A stretch of DNA of 64,000 nucleotides from Cornus controversa. Lineage: Eukaryota; Streptophyta; Magnoliopsida; Cornales; Cornaceae. Below the pieces are notes generated by a model. That model had not been told where the DNA came from, searched no databases, and worked only from the letters and a program-made list of their open reading frames with translations. The DNA lies in assembly GCA_026545225.1 (NCBI GenBank), contig CM048849.1:8458041-8522040 (forward strand), given 5' to 3'. Shown in pieces: positions 43,240 through 53,145 of the stretch. The number at the start of each line of letters is the position of its first letter. The first letter of the stretch is position 1. Both the position numbers and the translations under genes were made by a program.

Positions 43240-44058
43240 AATTTTTTAACAAAACACATTACCATATCATAAACATTTTAAACTAAGGGTAAATAAAGGC
43301 TCCAACTTGAGTAATCATTTTCTTTTATCCATTTCATTCATCCCGAGATGTTAATCACTTCATCTCTACTACAGCAAGCAAAACAGTCATACTTCATATT
43401 AGTCCATGCAAATTATGCCCATTTTAAGTTTGGTAAAAGTTTCCAAATGAGTTATGAAATAAAACTCGAATTCAAAAAGACTGCTAGCTATGCAATTAAC
43501 AAGAGCACAGAAAACAACACATCATTAGCTGATGGTTGGTAACGCTGTGAATTGTGATAATTATCTTAATCAAAGTTTTTTATTTTGCGGTCATCACTAA
43601 CAAGTTACACTTATATCAAGCTTGTAGGAGTTATTTTTAGTTTCCTCCAATATTTTAATCTATACAAGAGTAAAAATCTACCCGTTATTATTTTGAATTT
43701 TTTTGATTCTCTTGTATTTTGAGTTGCAAGTTATACCACTATAATCTTGCTTTTATGGCTTGGTGCTTATTATATACAAAATTTAAGTGACCATATGTGT
43801 TGAAAAATGGAGATTGAATGAGCTGTCTTCATAAATTTAGCATGCTTGTCAAGAAAAAGTTGAATCCGCATGTTGAAAGAAATTTGAAGTACTTACCCTT
43901 TTCTACCGAAAAAAAAAAGACTCTTATTTGAAGTAAGTTAATCTGCAGAAAAAGTGGAAATTGTTAAGTTAATATGTGGAAATTAAAAAAACAAAAAAGA
44001 ACTCTAACCATCGAGTAGAGTTCAATTTTTAGACAAAAAGAAAATTATGCCATCTAAT
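43240..44058. other. Intergenic, duplicated further downstream
   Basis: No gene recognised. The segment 43300-43540 matches 46700-46815 plus about 48130-48330 (shared ACTTCATC..CTACTGCAAGCAA, AATGAGGTATGAA- and AAGAGCACA-type blocks). 43690-43960 resembles 51210-51470 (GAGTTGCAA..TCTTGCTTTT, GAGATTGAATGAG). Confidence 0.5.
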
Positions 44059-44631
44059 TGTTAGGAATCGTGTCTCAAATTTTCATTATAATTTAGTTTC
44101 TATTTTACAGTTATAATTTATTTGGTAATTTCTTGTTAGACATGCCTTGGAGTTCAAGTAATTGTAATAATTGTGTAACAAGGAATGGCTTTAGAGACTC
44201 TTTAAATAAAGGTAGAATTAAGAGGGAAAGAGAGAGAGAAAATATGTAAGGCGTTGGCGAGTGCTCTGAGTAGAATAGATGTTATTCTGAGAGAAGATGT
44301 TAAGAGAAAGAGTAAAAGAGTGTGTGTGGTAGACATATTTTTCGCGTTTTGTATATTTTCTTCTCAATTAGAGTAAAATCTATGGACGTATCCCTAGAGA
44401 TGTTAAGGGAAAAGTAAAAGAGTGCGTGCGATAGACATGTTTTCCTCGTGTCTTCTCAATTGTAGTAAAATATTTCTCTCCATAGACGTAACCCGAAAGT
44501 TGGGTGAACCATATAAAATATTGTGTTGTGCGTAGATGTGTTTGATTGTTATTTTCATATATACTAATATGATTGTGATGTGCTGAAATGCTTACGCTGT
44601 GCGGAACAAAAAGGGAATTATTTTTCCAACA
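44059..44631. mobile_element. Solo LTR (~573 bp)
   Basis: Starts TGTTAGGAATCG, ends TTTTCCAACA, and is flanked by CTAAT and ATAAT (4 of 5 match). A TATA-like TTTAAATAAAGG lies near 44205. An internal segment with GTAAAAGAGTG(T/C)GTG and TAGACAT(A/G)TTTT is partly duplicated. No second LTR or internal region, so it is an LTR left after recombination. An old copy. Confidence 0.6.
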
Positions 44632-44886
44632 ATAATTTTATATTTGTAATCCTAACACCAAAGTTCTAATTGTATATAAACCTTTTTGACTTACTCTAAC
44701 ATGGTCTATACTAAGAGTTATAATAATTTTATTATATTACATGATAAAGTGTCATTGCTGCTTGAGTAATGGTGATCATGTAAACAATCTAAAATTGAAA
44801 GTAAAAACAAAGTTAGACACTATAAGATGTATTCGTATTATTTTCAATACTGTTGAATGGTGGATGGGCCGTGTTGTTACTTCTAA

Positions 44887-45053
44887 GGGTAAAATAAGTT
44901 TATCTTTATTGATGTTAATTTGATCTAATTACACATTACAGTCATATTTGACATTTATTACATTATATTCCCTTAAAGTTAAGCGCGTGTCATCAACGAC
45001 CTTCCTGTAATGAAATTTCAAAAAATGAAATGACAAAAATACTATTAAGACAT

Positions 45054-45100
<47 letters not shown>

Positions 45101-45264
45101 AGATTGAAATTTCACATTAATTTTTTATTTATTTAAAAGTATTAAAATATTAAGGGTAAAAATGACATATAATAACATTTAGAGATATACAGTGTAATAA
45201 ATATCAAATATGACTCCCGTGTGTAATTAGACTAAACTTCAGAAGACGTCAGATTATTTTACCG
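44887..45264. mobile_element. Mutator-like MITE (~378 bp)
   Basis: The left arm GGGTAAAATAAG..CTAATTACAC..GTCATATTTGACATTTATTAC is mirrored at the right (GTAATAAATATCAAATATGAC..GTGTAATTAGAC..TTATTTTACC). The flanks TACTTCTAA and TACTTTTAA match at 8 of 9. The centre holds a (TA)n tract (45059-45096). Non-coding; same design as the MITE at 38631. Confidence 0.7.
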
Positions 45265-45468
45265 TACTTTTAAATGTATTTGTATTACATGAGATCCCAC
45301 CACGCTTGCAAGAAATGTTGATTGTCTTAAATAATAATTATTTTCTACTTATAAATGCGTTCTTGAAGCACCCGACACCGTCTAAAAGTCTTATAAAGTG
45401 AGACACATATTCAAACATGAGAAAGACTTTAGTGCACATATCATATCATTACATTTAATTAGTCATGC

Positions 45469-46444
45469 TATGTTTGGTTGGAAGGAAAGATTGAGGATGG
45501 ATGGATGAGAGGAGGGATGTATGAAGGTTTTCTTTTTTGGTTGGAAAAAAGAGAAGAGAGGGAGGAAGCAAGGAGGGATGAAGCGTCCCTTCTTGCCTTA
45601 TGCAATGTTTAGTTGGAAGGAGGGATGGATGAGAGAGGAATGGATGAAGGTTTTCTTGTTTGGTTGGAAGGAAGGGAAGAGAGAGAGGAAGCAAGGAGGG
45701 ATGAAGCATCCCTCCTTGCCTTTGTATTTTTTATTCGCCCAAATTTGGGTGGAAGAGAAGAGGGAAAGAGAGAGTAATTGTCCTAAAATTATGTAATACC
45801 AATTTTAACCTTCATTATTGACAAAATTACCTTTACTATCCTATTGAAATTTTAATTGTTTCGCTTACTGATGATAAACCTAGTGGAATTCTTTCATGAG
45901 GTAAAGCTATTGTTTATTTAATTGTTATATTTTATGCATGAAAATATAATTCTATTGAAGCTATTTTTATATTTTTTTTACCATTTTGAGAGTAGTATCT
46001 TTACCCAGCTTGCTATATAAAGCAAAGTCACCTGAATAAAGGTATATCAAATAATTATTTGATATTCCTATGAACTTGATATATATTGTTAAATAATTAC
46101 AATTTTATTACTTTTTATAAATTTATATAATGAGGCTATAAAAAGTATATAAATCTCATTCCCTTTCTTCCAACCAAACAAAAAAGAAGGTGTCACTCCA
46201 TCAATTCTTTCTTTTATTCCTTCCACTCAACCAAATAAAAAGTGAGGGAGACACCTCCCCTTCCCTCCTCCTTCCTTCCAACTAAACAAAAAAATGGTGT
46301 CACTCCATCAATCATTTCTATTATCCCTTCCATTTAACCAAACAAAGAGTGAGGGAGACACATTCTTTTTCCTAAGGATGTCTCATCCATCTCTCATCTC
46401 CTCCTTTCCATTCATTCTTCCATTCCTCCAACCAAACAGAGCAT
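45469..46444. mobile_element. MITE with nested duplications (GTTTGGTTGGA ends)
   Basis: The left end GCTATGTTTGGTTGGAAGGA is mirrored by CCTCCAACCAAACAGAGC at the right. Each arm is itself duplicated: a ~120-bp unit with AGGAAGCAAGGAGGGATGAA occurs twice (about 45530-45720), and a ~100-bp unit with GTGTCACTCCATCAAT occurs twice on the right (about 46190-46370). The target duplication is not resolved. The ends resemble PIF/Harbinger Tourist-type MITEs, which is tentative. Confidence 0.55.
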
Positions 46445-46816
46445 TAGTGATAATATATCATGGTATAACGCTAGTAACTTCTTCCATCTGTTTGTTAAAA
46501 ATTGATGAATATCCCGTCAAAACTAATGATTATTTGGTCGCGTCCACATGATCTGTTTTTTTTTTTATATTTTAAATAATGATGGTTTTACCCCCTAAAC
46601 TTAGTAGAGGGAAGTTAAATACAAAAAATAAATAGCATAGAGGGTTATTTGCATACCTATATTAATGGTAAAAAATAGATCTATAAGAAACCAAATGGCT
46701 CCATTTTTCCAACTTCAGTAATCATTTTCTTTCATCCATCTCATTACTCTTTAGATGTCAATAACTTCATCCTCTGCTACTGCAAGCAATACAGTCATAT
46801 TTCATATTCGAATATG

Positions 46817-48118
46817 TTCTAATGTATGTTTACTATTATATATTCTCCTAAAACATTTAGGATTTTCCATCTCCTCCCCTAAACTACCTAGGTTTCTTGT
46901 CTCCTAAGTTTACTTAGTCTCCAAGATTATGTATCTATAAATAGATCTTTATGTATTATTCGTCCTCACCACCGGGGATTACACCATCCGTGTCATCTTC
47001 GACGGTCAATTATAGAAAGTAGCTTCTGCCAAATTAACACCTAACCAGCGCCGTTACACAATTGGCGTAAGAATTGTGTTCTAATTCTTTCTCTTATTTA
47101 CCCTAATTCAAAGGTGACTTGAAGCCCACTCTTCTCTTACTTGTGAATTCCATACAAGGACATAGGAGTGAAGATTTGGGAGTGTTTGGAAGCCGAGAAA
47201 ATCAGATTTGTGGTGTTCGAATCGTGTTCGCGAAGATTGAAAAATCTAGTTTGTACTTTTCTGCATAACAAAATTGTTTTGGTCATAACTTCTTTTTTAC
47301 TAATCTAAACAACCTGATATGAATTCCAAAAGATAGGAAATTCGAAGAGCTTTGATTTGATATATTATTCATCTATATTCCGAATAAAATAAGGTGGTCA
47401 AATCTGCATTTCATGCTACTATCCTGACTGTGACTTTCTACGTGGAAATTCATCTTGTTCGACTTGGATTCGTGAAGAGATTCAAATTGCCTTCTTCCTG
47501 AAAGATAGTAAATACACTGTCCAAAGCCACCGACAACCATCATATGGGTCTTCCTGGAGCTCTCCATTCCACTGGTAGTTCAGCTCAAGTTCAATTCATC
47601 AGCTCCCACTAGCATCTGTGTGTCAAAGTCGCCGATTGCAACAAGTCACTTTTCAGTGCTACCGACTGATTTTGACAATTATTTGTTCTATCAGTTGAGC
47701 CACTTTCGGTTTGTTCATTGTCTGAGTTTCAAATTTGTTTTCGCTCCAACGAGTCGCTTCGGTCTTTTTGTCACTTCAACGAGCTGCTTTTGTCTACCGA
47801 GCCGCTTTTTTGCAATTTCTTTGTATGTGTTTGCAGCCACGACTGGTAACATCACTAGATTAGTTTCATGAGCCACATTCAAGATTTTATCTCCAAACTC
47901 AAGTTGACTTCGTAGAACCCACCTTGAGTTTGAGAGGAGCTGTTAGAATATATGTTTACTATTATATCTTTTCCTAAGCCATCTAAGATTTTCTATCTCC
48001 TTACTTAAACCACCTAGGTTTCTTGTCTCATATGTTTACTTAGTCTCCAAAATTATGTGTCATAAATAGGCCTTTAAGTTGTTCATCATACAAGATAATA
48101 TAATTCAATTAAATACAA
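46817..48118. mobile_element. Small non-autonomous Copia-like LTR element
   Basis: Two related ends start TGTTCTAATGTATG (46817) and TGTTAGAATATATG (47941) and continue with the same TTTACTATTATAT, CCTAGGTTTCTTGTCTC and ACTTAGTCTCCAA blocks, giving LTRs of about 170 bp. The right LTR is preceded by the polypurine-like GAGTTTGAGAGGAGC. The internal region (about 950 bp) has no recognised protein domain. It interrupts the segment duplicated from 43300-43540. Fossil; the outer right boundary is approximate. Confidence 0.55.
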
Positions 48119-48687
48119 TTATTCCTTTACTTATATTAGAATCATTAATTAATCGATGCAAATTAGACTTTACTTGTGCATATGGTCATTGTAAGTTCTT
48201 TAAAAGTTTTCAAATGAGGTATGAATGAAAATGAAAGTTTCCTCATCATAAAATAAACTCAAATCTGATAGCTTGCGAGCTACCCAAGGAAGCAAGAGCA
48301 CAAAAAAATAACAGAGCATTAGATGTGAGGAGATCTGGCATCATGCTTGATGAACATATGGAATTGTACTAGCTCCAACTTTGATAAAAGAAGCGTGCCT
48401 TTCATCACATCATCATCATTTCTTTAATTCCATATGAATGTGGTAGATCACGTGAATAACACGAGAAGGAGATCAAGTTTTACAATTGATTATTTATTTC
48501 TTTTCCTCCAAATTTCATATACACAAACCGCTAGCGGTAACTTTTTCACTGAGCAAGCTTGTTTACCCTTTTTCCCCAAAAAAAAAAAAAAAAAAAAAAG
48601 TCCAAGTGGTCTTACCCTCCTTAGCTTTAAAAATACTCTAACTTTTCCTATAGTGAGGGCTGTGAATTGATACAAGAAGACATATAG
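48119..48687. other. Intergenic, no gene recognised
   Basis: The rest of the duplicated segment (to about 48330), then AT-rich DNA with an A20-type run at 48580-48599. No gene recognised. Confidence 0.4.
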
Positions 48688-50214
48688 TGTGATGATCTGT
48701 AATTTGTTTTTTATTATGAAATTATTTTTATTTTTTATTTAAAAAAAATATTGTTACAAATTTGTCTTATGAGATAGTGATATAAAAGTGTAGATATCTA
48801 TAGATATATGTGAGTGTGGAAAAAAACAATGTGGGGATGTGAAGGGGTTAGCAATGATGAGTGTTATTTATTGTAAGGGTTGTTACTTATCGTGTTGTTA
48901 ATGTGGAGTAAAGTACCAATTAATAGGAGACATTACAACTTTTTAACAGATATAAAATTTATATTTGACTATTACCTAAAGTAAATGTCAAACCTTTCAT
49001 TTTTCGTCAGTTACAAAAGGACTATGTATATATATATAACTTGTTAGTATGGCAGTGGGTGGTGTACATATTGTAAACGGTTTGTAAGTCGTTGTCTCTT
49101 TAGTTTATATATGTACTTTATTTAGTTCTTAGTATATAATTATAATGGTATATATATTACATTAGTATTACTAGTAGTTTATATATATACACGTGTGTAT
49201 TGTTTGCATGAAATCATTGAACCCAGATTGTAGACAAAAGTAAATTTAATATATTTTTATTTTCTTTAAGATTGTAAACTCATTTTTGTTATGTTATAGT
49301 TTTATAATTTGAAATTACTTGTTCTGAATTAAGATTATCTAAATTTATAGTTATAGGAAATAAGTTCATTGTTGTTTTTGGATGTTTTATTTGTTGGTTA
49401 ATTAATTATTGATCAAGTGAAATTTTGTAAATGAGTAGTGTTTTGAAGCGAAAAGTTCTATCTTCTGATTTTGGCAGTATATAAGTATTTGGTTTGAGAA
49501 ATGGTACACGAATTATGTTCTGTTTATGACTGTAAATTAAATTTGATTTTATGTGCTCGTACATGTATAACCGGATGAAAATAGGCAGGGTTGTAAGCTA
49601 TTCGGTCGAAAAACCGAGAACTATAATTGGGTTCAGCAACCCAGCGTAAGAATAACCAAAAATTCGCGGTGTGTGTGCGTTATACATGTCAGAGGGTTAT
49701 ATTATGGTTAATTTGTTAATAATTGATATATACTTGCATTAGTTATTTATTGAACAATTATTTGTATGGTATATATGATGAGGTTATAATGGTTTACTAA
49801 ATATGCTCAGACTTGGCTTTATCGAAAAATATTGAATTGTGGTAGTATTTACAATAGTAGTTATTTTCTCGCTATTATTTTATTTATACTTAAATTTATG
49901 TATATTTAGTTATACTGGGTGATTGTTGTGCTTACCCCCAAAAATATTTTAGGTTTGGCTGAAGTTTGAAGTAACGAAGAATTTATCAGAATTTACTTAA
50001 AAGCATATTTTGTCATAAAGAGTTTAAGAGAAGATTTTTTTTAATTATAATATCTTTTGTAATAGAAAAAAAGACTTTGGTTGTGGATATAAGATAATAT
50101 TTTATTGAGATGAAACTATTAATTAAGAGAGTTTGTAATTGTAATATTAAGTGTATAAGATAATATGTTTGTTTTATTTTATTTTATCACGTCTCAAAAA
50201 TTCGAGGGATGACA
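48688..50214. mobile_element. Solo LTR of a Ty3/gypsy-type element (1,527 bp)
   Basis: Begins TGTGATGATCTGTAATTTG and ends TTCGAGGGATGACA, typical of plant Ty3/gypsy LTR termini (TG..CA). It is flanked by a perfect 5-bp duplication TATAG (48683-48687 and 50215-50219). No internal region or coding sequence, so it is an LTR-LTR recombination product. Confidence 0.75.
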
Positions 50215-50219
50215 TATAG

Positions 50220-51760
50220 CATGATTCTCTGGCATTTGAAATAAGATTTTTAATTAATGTATTTTGTAACTCTAAAATATGAGAACTTTAGCAAAAAATA
50301 TGGCAAAATAAAGTTTGATTCATCAACTCACAACAAAATAATTTAGAAAGGAAAAAAAACCTAATAAAAGTATAAACATTTTTTGGTAACGGTGGTTTTA
50401 ATTTTTCTGTAGTACATTTTTCTTTTAAAGAAATTGACCATGATTGAGGAAATCTTTCATTTTTTTTTTTGCATAGATTCTCCTTTAAAAGAAATTGACC
50501 ACGATTGAAGAAATCTTTCTTTTGCATTCAAACTCATTTGTGCATAAAGTAATTTTTCATCTAACAAATATGTCCTTGCACTTCATCAATATTTTATAAT
50601 TTACATCCTTAATATATCTAATTTAATCAATTCCTCTAATTAATTTATTTTTGTCATTTATAAATAGTTTTTTCACCCTCTCTTTTATCTAGTTTTGCAT
50701 ACTACATGTTTTGTTTAGCTTTATTGATGATCTTCTTTACTTCATTTGTTAAACTTTTATATTTCTCTAGATCTTTACATGACTCTGCCGATGAGCTTGG
50801 ATTTCATTCTGTTTTGGTCAATGTACCACTTAATTTAGATGAATATCCTAGTTTCTCTCTATCCCTACCACTAAAAAGTGACACTTTTGTAGCATATGTG
50901 AAGTTTTTTTTTTTTAATTATTTTCAATTACAACTGTTTCGCCATAATTGTTATCGTTATTACCTTTTAGATTTTTTTTTTAAAATGTTGTTATAAAGAA
51001 CTATATAATTTATTTTATCACATTTTCAAGGTGTTTATTTGTTACATCATTATCTCCTTTCTAAATCATAAAATTTATGTTTTTGCATCAATTTGTAAAA
51101 CACACTCTAACAACGGAATCCTCTTTTTCATTTGTTAATAAATTGGGAGTGGTGTAATATTGATAATCTACAACACTACCAAAAATTTCTGATTATTATT
51201 TTACAGAAAAATGAAATTTGAGTTGCAAATTTGCAACTCCTCTAATCTTGCTTTTGTGGCTGGCTCGCTTCTTCTTATATACAAAAGTGTTCATACGCAT
51301 AGCATTGATACACGGAGATTGAATGAGAAATGTTCATACACATAGTATTGAATGAGTTGTCATTCATGGATTTAGTATGCATGTGAAGAAAGAAAAAGTT
51401 AGAATATGCATGTTGCAACTTCTTTTAAGTAAGTTAATATATAGAAAAAGTAGAATTAAAAAAGAAAAAGAAAAATAACTTGATCTCACCATTGAATTTA
51501 GAGAGATGTTTATATATAGAGAAATAGGAGGCTATATTCGCACTCTATTTTTACAAGAGTGCACTCCACTTTCCTTTTTCTTTTAAATAAAATGATAAAA
51601 AAGTTTAAAAACTCGTTAATGCATCATCTCTTATTTTATAATACCATAACTATGTTTTATACTATAATTTTTTTATACTATAAATTTTAACTCTTTTTAC
51701 CTTCTTTTTACTTCATTTAGTACTTTTTTTTAAGTTCCGGCCAAAAGAGAAATTTTTTCT
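50220..51760. other. Intergenic, no gene recognised
   Basis: AT-rich. A ~55-bp unit with AAAGAAATTGACCA(T/C)GATTGA is present twice (about 50425-50520). 51210-51470 resembles 43690-43960. A 96-codon open frame at 50706-50996 looks like chance, being hydrophobic and low in complexity. Confidence 0.4.
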
Positions 51761-53140
51761 TAGGTAGTCTGAATAAAGACTTTGGGTTCATCTGGAATCC
51801 AAATTTTTATTTGAAATCTAGAACAGTAGGATTTTATTATAAAAGGGCATCTTCACCCTTGTTGAAGAGTACCTTGTAATTTTCCTTTTCTCTTCTTTTC
51901 TCTCTTGTAATATTTCTCTATAATATAAGTTTGAGGTTTTCAGTAAGTATCCAAGTTATCGATCCTTAATTATACTTTTGTTAATATTGTGCATCTTTTA
52001 TTAACATCTGTATACACATTTGGTATCAAAGCCATGCTAGCTTAAATATTTTATTAATGCTTTTATATAGTTCATATAATTGATTTAAAATTTATTAATT
52101 ATTTTAAATCACTTAAATATTTTATTAATGCTTTTATATAGTTCATATAATTGATTTAAAATTTATTAATTATTTTAAATCTTTATGAATACTTCTATGT
52201 CTCACAGTTCTGTTTACAGATCCTAGTCACGCAATTTAATCTTTTTGTCGGGGATGTTGTTGTTGCTTTTGTAAGCCATTGACTGACGAGTAAATAGGAT
52301 TCTCTTTCTCATAGAACTATTCATATAGATTTATTTTACTTAATTTGTTTTAAATATGTTATATTTTCTGTATAAAAGTATTAATAAATTTATTTCTGAC
52401 TAATATGGAAGATCTTGCTTCCTCATCTTATGGAACTAATAATTCCATAAAAAATACAGGATTAATGGAGTTTGCTGAAACTCAACTCCAATTAAACAAG
52501 TGGACAATTCCACCTGTTAAACCAACTACTATCTACAGTAAATGGATGTTTACCTTAGCTAGTAGAATGGTAGTCAAGACTGTTGAACAGTCTATCACTC
52601 TTGAACACCAAGATGAGACTTTAAGGCTTTTAGAACTTAGAGACTTACAGAAGTATATGAAGGATTATAAATTCCTTCATATAGGTCTGGTTCAGATTGC
52701 TTTCAGACCACTTACCTTGTTAGGAATGAATGTTTGTCTTCAAGCAACATTAAGAGATGGAAGATGTATGGATTATGTACCATCTCTCATGGGTGCTATT
52801 GAAACTAGTCTATGTTACGGACCAGTTTACTTTAACATCTATCCTAACTTGAGTCTATCTTTGACAGATAGAAATTTGTTTGAATCCTTGTCATTAAGAG
52901 TTCAAACAAAGGGTTATAATTACCTCCCTGGTTCAGAACCCATTTCGGTCGATTACATAATTTATTATAAGGTTCTTCATACCTTATGTTCATAAGCAAA
53001 AATCATAAGTCCTCCAGGAAAAACTGTGTTAATAGACATAAATCTTGCAACATCCAATATTGTTACCCCTAGGCAAGTAGCTTGGGATGAGATATAATTC
53101 CAAAATCGTGGACTTTACCAAAAGCAGTACCACTTCAACC
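51760..53140 (+). mobile_element. Endogenous pararetrovirus fossil (Caulimoviridae), left part
   Basis: A TGGTATCAAAGCC motif at 52021-52033 matches the tRNA-Met primer site that marks position 1 of Caulimoviridae genomes. Upstream (about 51770-52015) is a promoter/leader-like region with a TATA-type stretch. A protein-coding part opens at 52405 (MEDLASSSYGTNN..) and reads as a viral movement protein of the 30K type (WTIPPVKPTTIYSKWMF, LHIGLVQIAFRPL, YGPVYFNIYPNLSLSL). A movement protein at the N-terminus of the main reading frame suggests a petuvirus- or florendovirus-like lineage. Split by a younger LTR element and continuing at 63329. A broken fossil with several disruptions. Confidence 0.8.
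52041..52181. repeat. 71-bp tandem duplication in the pararetrovirus leader
   Basis: Two almost identical AT-rich copies (52041-52111 and 52112-52181) start CTTAAATATTTTATTAATGC and lie directly after the primer-binding site. Confidence 0.85.
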
Positions 53141-53145
53141 CATAA

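Noticed and set aside
45455-45796. Open frames on both strands near 45500-45800
   Set aside because: Produced by the duplicated purine-rich MITE arm.
50706-50996. 96-codon open frame
   Set aside because: Hydrophobic, Phe/Leu-rich, with no recognisable domain and no splice or promoter context.
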